64,000 nt of DNA, taken from the NCBI RefSeq assembly GCF_001006005.1, contig NZ_CP011254.1, positions 5,270,001 to 5,334,000 on the forward strand. Direction: 5' to 3'. The notes under the pieces are model-generated. The model was not told where the DNA came from. It made no database searches and saw only the letters and a program-made list of their open reading frames with translations. A program made the translations under genes and the position numbers. The DNA comes from Serratia fonticola (lineage in GTDB: Bacteria; Pseudomonadota; Gammaproteobacteria; Enterobacterales; Enterobacteriaceae). Shown in pieces: positions 50,150 through 58,997 of this stretch (position 1 is the first letter of the stretch; every line of letters starts with the position of its first letter).

Positions 50150-51240
50150 AGCGGTTGTTGCCCCATCGCACGCAGAAAGCGCTGCTGCTGTTGCAACAGC
50201 TCACGATAGCCGATGCAGCGATAATCCATGCCATAGCGTGGCGCAAGTTCGGCCAGTATGGCGGCCAGCGCCGGATAATGGCGGTGATTCCAGCCGGGGA
50301 ACAGATGGTGGGTGAGATGATAATTCAGCCCGCCGGTCAGATGATGCATCCACTTCGGCGAGGTTTCCCAGTCACAGGCGGTGGCAAAGTTGTGCCGATA
50401 CCAGCCCTGCGGCATTTGGCTTCCTTCTGGCACCTCGTAAAACTCAGCCTGCGCCCAGTGAGTCCCCAACAGTAAGAACACCACCAGCAGCGAGGCCAGC
50501 ATCTGGCTCAGCAGATAGGCGATCAGCACCGTCTGCCAGCCAATGCCGTGTTGCTGGCAAACTACCAACGGGATCACCAGCACCACCAAAATGTGGCACA
50601 GTTTGCTAGCAATAAATACTGCCCAGCCTTTGCGCCCAGCCAGCACACCCTCAGCGGCCAACGGAGTTTTGCCCAATCGGTCCGACCAATCAAACACCAG
50701 CGCAATATAGGGCAGCGACAAGGCGGCAATCAGCGGCCAGTAAAGATGCTGATAGCGCATGTGCGCCCGCCATTGTTGGAACGGCGTCTGGCGGAAAAAG
50801 CCGTTCTCTTCGGTATCCAGATCGTAATGTTCAACGTTGGCATACACATGGTGATAGCTGACGTGCCGCGTCCGCCAGTAATCCGGATCGACCCCCAATG
50901 GGATCGTCACCAAACGCCCCGCCAGGCGATTCACCCAAGGAGTGCGGGCGAACGCATTATGCGAAGCGTCATGATTGACGTTGACGTTCAGCAACATGCC
51001 CATCATGACAAAAGCGAAATAGCACAGCATAAACGCCAGCCCCTGCTGCTGCACCAGGCTGAGCAGGTAGAACCCCACGCACAGCAACAGCAGGACGATA
51101 GCCTTGACCCAGCGGGCTACATCGGCAAAGCGGTGATCGTCGCGACCACTCAGATAAGCATGGGCTCGACGTTTCAATTCACGATGAAACGCCTGCTCCC
51201 CATCCGCAGGGAAAGAGAGTGGCGGCAACGAGTCAGCCAT
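50146..51240 (-). CDS. Membrane fatty acid desaturase (seventh gene of lipid cluster)
   Basis: A 364-residue paralog of the next gene, with boxes HDASHN, HVSYHHVYANVEH and HLTHHLFPGWNH. Equal length and shared landmarks (RRAHAYLSGRDDHRFAD, QTPFQQW, C-terminal QQRFLRAMG) indicate a tandem duplication followed by divergence. ATG at 51240 (MADSLPPL) overlaps the upstream stop by 8 nt; a longer frame to 51297 lies within the hydroxylase gene and is unlikely. Two different double-bond positions or substrates are plausible. Confidence 0.88.
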   Translation of the reverse strand: MADSLPPLSFPADGEQAFHRELKRRAHAYLSGRDDHRFADVARWVKAIVLLLLCVGFYLLSLVQQQGLAFMLCYFAFVMMGMLLNVNVNHDASHNAFARTPWVNRLAGRLVTIPLGVDPDYWRTRHVSYHHVYANVEHYDLDTEENGFFRQTPFQQWRAHMRYQHLYWPLIAALSLPYIALVFDWSDRLGKTPLAAEGVLAGRKGWAVFIASKLCHILVVLVIPLVVCQQHGIGWQTVLIAYLLSQMLASLLVVFLLLGTHWAQAEFYEVPEGSQMPQGWYRHNFATACDWETSPKWMHHLTGGLNYHLTHHLFPGWNHRHYPALAAILAELAPRYGMDYRCIGYRELLQQQQRFLRAMGQQPL

Positions 51241-52351
51241 GCGCAGCTTCCTTCTGGCGTCCCCAACCAGCGGCGACGGCGCAGCCATGCACGGCAATGC
51301 CGCAGGTCATCAGCCACCAGTAAGGTTGGTGCCACCCCAGCGCCAACAACAACAGCAGTGGAGCGGCCAACGCCACCAGTAACCAGGTCTTTACGCCCCA
51401 GCTACGGCCTTCGGCAATCCCACCCAGCGCCACCGCGCCTACCGCCAACAGCATAAACAGCGCCGCCTGCTCGCCAGTCAGGCCGTTGTAGCCGTACCCG
51501 AAGCGATAAACATAGCCCAGCACCAGGGCGAACAGCAGCAACGCACCACTCACCATGCACCAGGCGGAACTGCGGAAACGGCCGCTATTGGCCGAGGGTT
51601 TGAAAGGCAGTTTGAAGTAGCGCAAAAACGGCTGATTACTGGCCCAGAACGGGTTAGCCGAAGATTTCTCCCCGCGTACGCCATAGGCGAAAGGCTCGGT
51701 TGGCAGCGATGGGCCAAAGGTGCCAAACAGCTTGTCCCAGAAGATAAAGCTGCCGCCAAAGTTACGGTTGGAATAGGCCAGATCGTTGACGTGATGTACC
51801 CGATGATGCGCTGGGGTAACAAAGATTTTTTCCAGCAAGCCCAGCTTTGGGGTCAGCGCATTATGGTTAAACAGTTGAATGCCGTAATGCAGGATCGAAA
51901 CGGTGATAAACACCGAAAGCGGCACACCGGCCAGCGCCAGCAGCATAAAGAACGGGATCGACGTTAATGACGAATACCACGAGTTACGTACGCCCAACGA
52001 CAGATTGAAGTGTTCGCCCTGGTGATGCACCACATGCACCGCCCACAGCAGGCGGAAACGGTGATGCAGACGGTGTAACCAGTAAAAACCAAAGTCCCAC
52101 GCCAGCAGGGCAAACAACCACACCAGCGCGACCGGCCAGCTATCTACCAAGCCCAGGCTGTAATGGCTTGCCACATAGCCATAGCAGAAGATCTCCAGCC
52201 CCCGGAACAGCCACAGCATGATATGCCCGGAGTTGAGGTTGAAGATCACATCGTGCCAATCAACGCTGCCCCGGTTGCGCTTTTGCAGCCACAGGGCTTC
52301 GCCCAGCACCACGCACAGCATAAATATTATCGGTATTACCAGATCGGTCAT
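51233..52351 (-). CDS. Sterol desaturase/fatty acid hydroxylase family protein (sixth gene)
   Basis: A 372-residue integral membrane di-iron protein. The His clusters of the FA_hydroxylase family are complete: HRLHHRFRLLW, HVVHHQGEHFN, HNALTPKLG and HHRVHHVNDL. Four extra hydrophobic helices in the last about 110 residues form a tail beyond the usual catalytic domain. It probably hydroxylates or desaturates a lipid intermediate. It overlaps the PAP2 gene stop by 4 nt. The regiochemistry cannot be told from sequence. Confidence 0.85.
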   Translation of the reverse strand: MTDLVIPIIFMLCVVLGEALWLQKRNRGSVDWHDVIFNLNSGHIMLWLFRGLEIFCYGYVASHYSLGLVDSWPVALVWLFALLAWDFGFYWLHRLHHRFRLLWAVHVVHHQGEHFNLSLGVRNSWYSSLTSIPFFMLLALAGVPLSVFITVSILHYGIQLFNHNALTPKLGLLEKIFVTPAHHRVHHVNDLAYSNRNFGGSFIFWDKLFGTFGPSLPTEPFAYGVRGEKSSANPFWASNQPFLRYFKLPFKPSANSGRFRSSAWCMVSGALLLFALVLGYVYRFGYGYNGLTGEQAALFMLLAVGAVALGGIAEGRSWGVKTWLLVALAAPLLLLLALGWHQPYWWLMTCGIAVHGCAVAAGWGRQKEAAHG

Positions 52352-52965
52352 GGTCGTTCTCCCTGACGATAATCACTGACAATCCATCGAACATGCTGGC
52401 AAGCATAGCCGACGGCCATGGCCAGCACCGCCCCACTGAGCAAATCCACCAGCAGGTGACGGCGCAGTTGCAGGATTGAGAAGGCAATCGCCAACCCCCA
52501 AACTGACAACAGTACGCTGCGCCATTTTTTCCGGCTGTCCGCCACGCCCCACACGGCCAGGGCCGTCAAGGCTATATGCAAAGAGGGTAAGCAGTTTTGT
52601 TTTGAATCAATTCCGATCAATGCCGCCAGCATGGTGGAGCTGAGTGAACTGCCGTGATCGACCGGGTAGTCCATCGTCGTCGGCCACAGCAGATAGATGG
52701 CCCCCGCAACAATAGCGGCAAGCTGCATTGAGCTTCTAAGCCATTTGATCCGGCTCAGCGGACACAGCAGATAGCACAGCGGAACGATCAGGAAAAAAGA
52801 CAGGTATAGCCAGATAGCATGCGGGCTGAAGGGGATAGCGCGATCCAGCCAACTCGGCATCAGCTGATAACCCGCTCCTTGCCATCGGTCAGTAGCGTTA
52901 TAAATCAGGCCAACAAAGCCCCAGCCCAGCAGCATTTGCCATAGGCGATAGATCACCTCTTTCAT
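52348..52965 (-). CDS. PAP2-superfamily membrane phosphatase/transferase (fifth gene)
   Basis: A 205-residue membrane protein with five to six helices. Catalytic motif C2 is visible as CLPSLHIALT and C3 as RRHLLVDLLSG, giving the two histidines and the aspartate of PAP2 enzymes. The canonical KX6RP motif is not obvious, which points to the divergent PAP2-like group that includes inositol-phosphoceramide-synthase-type transferases. It could remove phosphate from a lipid phosphate or move a headgroup. Overlaps the next gene by 4 nt. Confidence 0.78.
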   Translation of the reverse strand: MKEVIYRLWQMLLGWGFVGLIYNATDRWQGAGYQLMPSWLDRAIPFSPHAIWLYLSFFLIVPLCYLLCPLSRIKWLRSSMQLAAIVAGAIYLLWPTTMDYPVDHGSSLSSTMLAALIGIDSKQNCLPSLHIALTALAVWGVADSRKKWRSVLLSVWGLAIAFSILQLRRHLLVDLLSGAVLAMAVGYACQHVRWIVSDYRQGERP

Positions 52966-54248
52966 GGCGCCTCCGGCAAACGCACGATGCGTCGGCGTTT
53001 AGCATCAAACTGCGGCATGATACTTTGCGCGGTCAGTTGCCACTCCAGTTGCTGCACCGCGATACCTTGCTGGATAAACAGCGCGATTAGCTGCTGCTGA
53101 CAATGTTCCAGCTCGGCAGGGCTACAGTCGGCCATCAGGTGCAGCCGTTGGCTAGACAACTGGGTCAGGCGATAATCCGCCACAGCGGGCAACGCGTTGG
53201 CAATCACCCGGCGGCACAGGTCGGCAAAGACTCGCTGCGCTGCGCCCTGCAATCCTGGCAGCAACAGTTGATCGTCACAGCGCCCTTCAATCCGCTCCAA
53301 CGCCATGCTGGCCTGGCCGCATGGGCAAGGCTCCGCACGCCGCACCAGAATATCATCCAGCCGATAACGCACGATCGGCTGCGTACGGCGGGTAAAATCG
53401 GTGATCAGCGGGGTAAAGCGCTGCTCATCGATCCACTGCGGTTCCACGTGAATAAACTCTTCGTTCAGATGCAAGGTGCCGTGGCTACAGGTGGCAGCCA
53501 GAAAACCTTCGGTGGCTTGATAGACTTCGCCCACGTCGGCAAATACCCGCTTTAGCAGTTGGCGATCCTGCGGCTCCAGCACCTCGGCCACCGAGATCAC
53601 CTTTTTCACCTGTAGTCGTAACTCGCCCCGCTCGACCGCATTAGCCAACGCGCACAATACCTGCGCAGGTGCGACCACGATGGTGGGTTGCTCGCGTTCA
53701 ATCTGCGGTAAGTGCTCGGCAAAGGGAGCAAACAGATCGTAAAACGTCAGGCTCAACCAGCGGTTGTTGACGCTGTGGTACAGATTGTTGTCCGCACGCA
53801 GAAACAGCGCGACCCGCTCACCGGCAAACACCCCTTGCGGCAGCATTTTGGCCAGCATGCCGCCAGCCCAGATCTGCTGTTCCTGCGGGCTGACCACAAA
53901 CACGCCGCGTCGCCCAGAGGTGCCGGTCGATAAACCCACGCTGTATTTGCCCACTTTTGGGGTGAAATCGCGATCGGTTTCGCTGCGCCGGGCACAGGCC
54001 AACAGAGCCTCAAGTTGCAGCCCGGCGGTATTCATCCGATCAAAATGCGTCATCATGATCGCTTTGTCCATTTCTGGCCATTCGCTCACAGGTAACAGAC
54101 AGTATGGCCGGAAATAGGGGCTATGCGCCAATACCCGACGGGCAAAGCGTTTTAACTGACGCGCCTGATAAGCCTCCAGTTCTGCCCGTTCGGTGAAATG
54201 CAGCCTGCGTGCTCGCAGATAGTGCCATAGCGTCATCAGCGGGATCAT
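52962..54248 (-). CDS. F390 synthetase-related adenylate-forming enzyme (fourth gene)
   Basis: A 428-residue member of the PaaK/F390-synthetase-like branch of AMP-forming enzymes. Motifs: the P-loop-like LSTGTSGRRGVFVVS, the substrate/AMP motif YQATEGFLAATC, YRLDDILVRR (ribose-binding Asp) and CPCGQ. It should activate a carboxylate as acyl-AMP, with CoA, ACP or another nucleophile as acceptor. This clade is known from biosynthetic loci but has, to my knowledge, no firm general reaction. 4-nt overlaps on both sides. Confidence 0.82.
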   Translation of the reverse strand: MIPLMTLWHYLRARRLHFTERAELEAYQARQLKRFARRVLAHSPYFRPYCLLPVSEWPEMDKAIMMTHFDRMNTAGLQLEALLACARRSETDRDFTPKVGKYSVGLSTGTSGRRGVFVVSPQEQQIWAGGMLAKMLPQGVFAGERVALFLRADNNLYHSVNNRWLSLTFYDLFAPFAEHLPQIEREQPTIVVAPAQVLCALANAVERGELRLQVKKVISVAEVLEPQDRQLLKRVFADVGEVYQATEGFLAATCSHGTLHLNEEFIHVEPQWIDEQRFTPLITDFTRRTQPIVRYRLDDILVRRAEPCPCGQASMALERIEGRCDDQLLLPGLQGAAQRVFADLCRRVIANALPAVADYRLTQLSSQRLHLMADCSPAELEHCQQQLIALFIQQGIAVQQLEWQLTAQSIMPQFDAKRRRIVRLPEAP

Positions 54249-55051
54249 AAATCCCCCTCATGGCACAACAGGATCTCTGCCGCGCCGCCGTGATGCAGTT
54301 GGTTGAGCGCTTCAAGGGTTTGGTAGTAGCTACGCGGATTATCCATGATCAGGTTCGCCAGCCGTGAAGGACCACGCAGTTGCTGGTAGTTCAGCGGCGA
54401 CCAGGCGGCATCGCTTGCCAGCAGCGTCCAGCCCGCGTCGGTTTGGACAAAGGCACCAAGATGGCCCGCCGCATGGCCTGGCAGAGGCACAATGAGGATT
54501 TGCCCATCGCTGCCCGGCAGCGCATATCCCTGCTGGAACGGTGCCAGTTCGGCTGGCAGACTCTGTAGCGGGAATGACTCCACAAACTGCAATGCGGATT
54601 CAAACTCCTCGGGGATCAACCCCGGTATAAACGCCCGCTTCAGGGCGGCAAAGCCACGCAGCTCACGAGTTTGCTGCCAGCCCTCACCGGAACAAATCAT
54701 GTTGAGGCTGCTGAAATCACGCAGGCCAGCGATATGGTCAGCATGAAAATGGGAAATAATCACCGCCTCAATATCACCCACACTGACACCCCGGCTACGC
54801 AACTGCTCAAGCAGCGCCTGCTGTGGGCTGAAATAGACCGGGGTAATCTGGCTATACAACCGGAAAATACCGCTGGCGGTGTACTGTTGGAAATAGCTGG
54901 CATAACCGGTATCCCATAGCCAGCGACGCTCGCCCACCTCCAGCAGGTAGGCACGGGAAGGGAATTTGCAGCTACGCATCGGCGAGCCACGCAGCGCCAT
55001 GCAGCCAAGGTGGGTGCAATAGCCGATTTCAAAGGTGGTGATGTTAGCCAT
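54245..55051 (-). CDS. MBL-fold hydrolase (third gene of lipid cluster)
   Basis: A 268-residue metallo-beta-lactamase-fold protein of the AHL-lactonase/glyoxalase-II-like type. Metal motif HFHADH at residues 101-106, then PGHAAGHLG, ASDAAW and a C-terminal CHEGDL. The N-terminal stretch YCTHLGCMALRGSPMRSC is unusually cysteine-rich. Within this operon it could hydrolyse a thioester, lactone or ester intermediate. Its ATG overlaps the stop of the reductase gene by 8 nt. Confidence 0.82.
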   Translation of the reverse strand: MANITTFEIGYCTHLGCMALRGSPMRSCKFPSRAYLLEVGERRWLWDTGYASYFQQYTASGIFRLYSQITPVYFSPQQALLEQLRSRGVSVGDIEAVIISHFHADHIAGLRDFSSLNMICSGEGWQQTRELRGFAALKRAFIPGLIPEEFESALQFVESFPLQSLPAELAPFQQGYALPGSDGQILIVPLPGHAAGHLGAFVQTDAGWTLLASDAAWSPLNYQQLRGPSRLANLIMDNPRSYYQTLEALNQLHHGGAAEILLCHEGDL

Positions 55052-56060
55052 GCGCCGCCATCCCCTGCTGTTTCATCCATTGCCCGGTCAGCTCAATCCC
55101 CTGCTCCAGGCTATAACGTGGCCGGTAGCCCAGCTCTTCAATCGCGCGGCTGTTATCCAGCGTCATATCAAAATAGGCGGCCGCCGCGCTGTAACGCGTC
55201 AGCATCGGCTCTTTGCCGGTAAAATGGGCTATCAATTCCATGCCACCTGCCACCGCCCACAACAGCCGATAAGGCAATGCCTGCACCCGATATTGCCAGC
55301 CTAACTGCTGGGCTAGCAGTTGGTGCAGCATATCCTCCAGCCGCTGCGGCTGTTGGTTGGTGATGTTATAAATGCCGCCGGAAGGCAAATTCGGCCGGTT
55401 GCTGGCCAGATCCATTGCATGCACTACGTTGAGCACAAAGGTCAGATCCAGATAGGCTTTACCGCCACCGGGCAGGCGCAGAGCACCTTTGTCACGCTGC
55501 ATCTGGGCCAGGATCCTGGGTACGATCACTCGGTCATGCGGGCCAAACAGGCCACGCGGGCGCAGGATCAGGTAGGTGGTTTGCGGATAGCGATGCAGCA
55601 GCGCGCTAATGCTCTGTTCGGCAGCATACTTGCTGGCAGCGTAATGATTGGCAAACCGGCGGGCAGACTCACCTTCGGTGATGTTGTGATGATGTTTGAA
55701 ATCAAAATAGATCGCTGGCGTCGAGATATGGATAAAGCGTTTCACCCCGCAGCGCCCGGCAGCTTTGGCGAGCTTTTCCGTGACGTAGGTGTTGGCCTGG
55801 AAAAACGCCTTGCGATCGCCCCACGGGGAAGATTTGGCGGCACAATGCCAGACGATGTCATAACCCCTCATCAGTTGTTCGCACTGTTCCATCCCGGCAC
55901 GGGTCAGATCTAACGGGGTAAACTTTGCCCCCAATGCCACCAACTCACGACCAACGGCCTCATCACGCCCGGTGGCATGCACCTGATGCCCGGCAGCCAA
56001 CAGCCACTCGGCCGCATTGCGCCCTAACCCACTGGTTGCTCCGGTTACCAAGACTTTCAT
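55044..56060 (-). CDS. NAD(P)-dependent epimerase/dehydratase, 3-beta-HSD-like reductase (second gene)
   Basis: A 338-residue extended SDR. The Rossmann motif GATSGLG (7-13), an active-site pair Tyr140-x3-Lys144 with Ser113, and a C-terminal substrate domain are visible. The extended-SDR/3-beta-hydroxysteroid dehydrogenase group includes OleD, which reduces 2-alkyl-3-ketoacids made by OleA; here it directly follows a KAS III-type gene, so ketoacyl reduction is the natural guess. 4-nt overlap with the synthase gene. Confidence 0.82.
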   Translation of the reverse strand: MKVLVTGATSGLGRNAAEWLLAAGHQVHATGRDEAVGRELVALGAKFTPLDLTRAGMEQCEQLMRGYDIVWHCAAKSSPWGDRKAFFQANTYVTEKLAKAAGRCGVKRFIHISTPAIYFDFKHHHNITEGESARRFANHYAASKYAAEQSISALLHRYPQTTYLILRPRGLFGPHDRVIVPRILAQMQRDKGALRLPGGGKAYLDLTFVLNVVHAMDLASNRPNLPSGGIYNITNQQPQRLEDMLHQLLAQQLGWQYRVQALPYRLLWAVAGGMELIAHFTGKEPMLTRYSAAAAYFDMTLDNSRAIEELGYRPRYSLEQGIELTGQWMKQQGMAAHG

Positions 56061-57064
56061 GGCAGCAGAACCATGCCGCCCAGGGTCAGCCCAGCAGCGG
56101 TACCGATCAACATTACCGGCTGATTGACATTCAGCCTGTCGGTGATCGCCGCTTCATGTAAAGCTGATGGAATTGATGCCGCCACCTGGTTGCCCCGGTA
56201 ACGATAGATATCCACCAACGCCTCTGGCGCTACATGCAGCCTTTTGCGCATATGTTCCAGCGAGAGATGGCTGGCCTGGTGCGGCACCACGGTGGCGATT
56301 TGTGGCAAGGTGAGCCCTGCGGCGCTCAGCAAGCGCTCAAGGTAGCCTTCAATCAGCGCCGAGGCTTGGCGGAACAACTGTTTGCCCTTCATATGGAACA
56401 GAAAATCGCTGTCGTTCATCCCGGCACGCGGATTACGGCGTGTGCCACCGGCGCGGATTTCACACAGATCGCTGCCTTCCGGATAGGTTTCCATCAGGTA
56501 GGACAAAATCCCACTGCGCCCATCGCCGCGTTCCACAATGGCACAGGCGGCACCATCACCAAAAATCAGTGAGGACTCTTCATCCTCCCAGTCGATACCG
56601 CGCGAGGCAATATCGGCAGAGACGATGGCAATTCGCCGGTAAACGCCGGCGTTGAGTAGCCCAGCCGCCACCTGCAATGCGCTAATAAAGCTGACGCAGC
56701 TGGTATTGATATCAAAACCTGCGGTACCTGAGGCTAAGCCGGCGATTTTAAGAATATGCGCGGCACTAAAGGGCAATGCCTGTACGGCAATGGCCGAGGC
56801 CGAGATCAACAGATCGATGGAATCACGCGGGATAGCATGGCGAGCCAGCGCGTCATCCAATGCGGCGACGGCCAGTTCGGCCTGGCTGGCCTGATTGCTG
56901 GCATGAAAGCGATGAATAATCCCCGAGCGTTTTTCTACATAGCCGACGGGTTTGTTCAATTGCCGATCCAACGCCGAAGATTCGATGCAGCCGGGAGGCA
57001 AAGCCGCGCCGGTCGCGATGATTTTCAGCGGCAGGACGGGGTGGGACAGGTTATCAATGGTCAT
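56057..57064 (-). CDS. Beta-ketoacyl synthase III-type condensing enzyme (first gene of lipid cluster)
   Basis: A 335-residue thiolase-fold enzyme. The KAS III triad can be placed at Cys123 (INTSCVSF), His262 (VPHQASH) and Asn292 (GNQVAAS), with the C-terminal GTAAGLTLGGMVL. Length and motifs suit FabH-like or OleA-like condensation rather than FabB/F. It heads an operon without a free-standing ACP, so CoA thioesters or housekeeping acyl-ACP may be the substrates. The promoter must lie in 57065-57330; no clear consensus was found. Confidence 0.85.
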   Translation of the reverse strand: MTIDNLSHPVLPLKIIATGAALPPGCIESSALDRQLNKPVGYVEKRSGIIHRFHASNQASQAELAVAALDDALARHAIPRDSIDLLISASAIAVQALPFSAAHILKIAGLASGTAGFDINTSCVSFISALQVAAGLLNAGVYRRIAIVSADIASRGIDWEDEESSLIFGDGAACAIVERGDGRSGILSYLMETYPEGSDLCEIRAGGTRRNPRAGMNDSDFLFHMKGKQLFRQASALIEGYLERLLSAAGLTLPQIATVVPHQASHLSLEHMRKRLHVAPEALVDIYRYRGNQVAASIPSALHEAAITDRLNVNQPVMLIGTAAGLTLGGMVLLP

Positions 57065-57331
57065 AGGTGTTCAGTCTGCTTATCCCTAACTCGTTTGGCT
57101 TAGCATCCAGCGTAATTAATCAAACCATTTACGCTCTTTTGATCTAGCCCTTATTTAACATCAGCATAATGAAAATCCTAACAGGAATTTTTACTGATTG
57201 ATTCCGTTCGCTTAACTAACCTGGTAAACCATGCCGTTAACCTAATGGCACAGCCTAGATCAACGCCGAAAAGAGATCTATAAGAATAAGCTATTTGGCC
57301 TGCTCTGGGAAAACAAGGCGGGTCAAAGTTG
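57065..57331. other. Promoter-side gap of the lipid operon
   Basis: About 270 nt of mostly AT-rich sequence between the condensing-enzyme start and the REP doublet. It likely holds the operon promoter (AT-rich around 57110-57200). No ORF or recognised operator is visible. Confidence 0.35.
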
Positions 57332-57484
57332 CCCCTCACCCTAACCCTCCCCCACAGGGCTAGGGGACCGAACGTGCCACAGTTTAACTTCTGCGCCCAA
57401 CCACAACACTGGAGCCGCTCCCTCTCCCTTTGAAAGGGTTAATGATGTCTCCGATCTGTACGGGGGAGAGGGTTGGGGTGAGGG
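57332..57484. repeat. REP doublet (diverged) between narI and the lipid operon
   Basis: Left arm from 57332 (CCCCTCACCCTAACCCTCCC, then CCACAGGGCTAGGGG) and right arm ending at 57484 (GGGGGAGAGGGTTGGGGTGA, then GGGG). The left arm is followed by ACCGAACGTGCCACAGTTTA, the same flank that follows other copies. The interior contains a further CCCTCTCCC partner at 57420, so the element looks rearranged. Confidence 0.8.
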
Positions 57485-57550
57485 GAAAAATCAATAATTG
57501 AATCAACGGTAAAAGAGTATTGGTTAAGCAGCAATACGAGGAAAGCAGAA

Positions 57551-57580
57551 CAGCGGCAACGTCCAAAGACCTTGCCGCTG
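57551..57580 (-). terminator. Terminator of narGHJI
   Basis: Stem CAGCGGCAA / TTGCCGCTG (9 bp, 12-nt loop) starts 15 nt after the narI stop. On the minus strand it is followed by TTCTGCTTTCC, a moderately U-rich tract. Confidence 0.72.
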
Positions 57581-57594
57581 GGTAACGCGGGGAA

Positions 57595-58272
57595 TTAACG
57601 GCGGTTACGTACCAACTGGTAGCGGCGAGTCAGATATTCCACCGGCACGCTCCAGATATGCACCAGGCGGCAGAACGGGAATATCAGGAACAGGGTCATG
57701 CCAAGCACGATATGGATCTTGAATATCAATGCAACCCCTTCCAGGTGCTGAGCCGCACCGCCATGGAAGGTCACCACCGCTTGCGCCCAGGCGACCAACT
57801 TCAGCATCTCGCTGCCGTCCATGTGTTGAGCAGAGAACGGAATGGTCAGCAGCCCCAGGCACACCTGCACGACCAGCAACGTCAGGATCAGGATATCCCC
57901 TACGCTACTGGTGGCGCGGATACGTGGGTTGGTCAAACGGCGCTTTAATAACAGCACACCGCCCACCAACATCATCACGCCGCAGGCCCCACCGGCAAAC
58001 ATCGCCATTTTCTGCTTCACGGCGATCGGCAGGAAAGACTCATACATCCAGTGCGGCGTCAGCATGCCGAGGAAGTGCCCGGCAAAAATGCCCAGAATAC
58101 CGATATGGAACAGGTTAGAGGCCAGCCGCATGCCCTTTTTATCCAACATCTGGCTGGAGCCAGCACGCCAGGTGTATTGCCCATAGTCGTAGCGCAGCCA
58201 ACTGCCGATCAGGAAGATCGCCCCGGCGATATACGGATAGATATCGAAAAAGAAAAGCGTCAGAAAGTGCAT
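57595..58272 (-). CDS. narI: Respiratory nitrate reductase gamma subunit NarI
   Basis: A 225-residue membrane cytochrome b with five helices. It binds two b hemes through conserved histidines (visible in [17 protein letters not shown] and [22 protein letters not shown]) and oxidises quinol at the periplasmic side, passing electrons to NarH. Last gene of the operon, 2 nt after narJ. Confidence 0.96.
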   Translation of the reverse strand: MHFLTLFFFDIYPYIAGAIFLIGSWLRYDYGQYTWRAGSSQMLDKKGMRLASNLFHIGILGIFAGHFLGMLTPHWMYESFLPIAVKQKMAMFAGGACGVMMLVGGVLLLKRRLTNPRIRATSSVGDILILTLLVVQVCLGLLTIPFSAQHMDGSEMLKLVAWAQAVVTFHGGAAQHLEGVALIFKIHIVLGMTLFLIFPFCRLVHIWSVPVEYLTRRYQLVRNRR

Positions 58273-58274
58273 GA

Positions 58275-58997
58275 TTAGCGTCCTTTGGTTGCCGTGGTCA
58301 TTGAGCCCACATCCAGATACTGTGGCGCCACCGCCCCAGCAAAGCGCCGCTGGTGAGTGGCTTGCTGCGCCGAAGCACAGCCCTGCTCACCCAAAAACTT
58401 GATCTGTTCTTCTTCCCAGACGGCATCCAGTGCCTGTGGCGTGTCGTCACGTGTTTCACCGGCAACTTGTGGCTGCAAACTGTTGGCTGCAACGCCACTA
58501 GCAGACAACACCAGCAGCAGATCGAACAGCACCGCATACGGGCTTTGACGCTGCTGCAAACGAGCCCCCAGCAGGGCCAGAATGGGGGCGATATCCTGCA
58601 ATCCGCCTTGAGCTTCCTCTTTGTTGCGGCTAGCCAGATACTCTAGGTACAGCGGCAGGAAGTCCGGCAGTTCGCGGCTGTCGATCTCCAGCCCGGCTTC
58701 GCGGTATTGCCCCATCAGATCGACCATCGCCTGGCCGCGATCGCGGGATTCACCGTGAACGTGCTCAAACAACAACAGTGAGGTCGCACGGCCGCGATCG
58801 AACAGTTCGCAATACTCCGCCTGCACGTCCAGCAACGGACGGGCGCAGAAGCGGCGGATAAACAGAATCAGTTGGGCGCTGTGATGCAAATCCAGTTCGC
58901 AGGCCGGTTCCAGGGCTTCCAGCAGATCTTGCTGATGGTCAAACAGCTCCTGCTCAGGATAATCCAGCAGGCGGGCAATAATTCGCAGAGCGATCAT
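58275..58997 (-). CDS. narJ: Nitrate reductase assembly chaperone NarJ
   Basis: A 240-residue redox-enzyme maturation protein (TorD-like fold). It binds apo-NarG, checks cofactor insertion and membrane attachment, and is not part of the final enzyme. Start [20 protein letters not shown] is typical. It overlaps narH by 4 nt. Confidence 0.95.
   Translation of the reverse strand: MIALRIIARLLDYPEQELFDHQQDLLEALEPACELDLHHSAQLILFIRRFCARPLLDVQAEYCELFDRGRATSLLLFEHVHGESRDRGQAMVDLMGQYREAGLEIDSRELPDFLPLYLEYLASRNKEEAQGGLQDIAPILALLGARLQQRQSPYAVLFDLLLVLSASGVAANSLQPQVAGETRDDTPQALDAVWEEEQIKFLGEQGCASAQQATHQRRFAGAVAPQYLDVGSMTTATKGR

Noticed and set aside
50548..51456. 302-codon frame on the plus strand
   Set aside because: Antisense to the desaturase and hydroxylase genes, which have complete histidine boxes.
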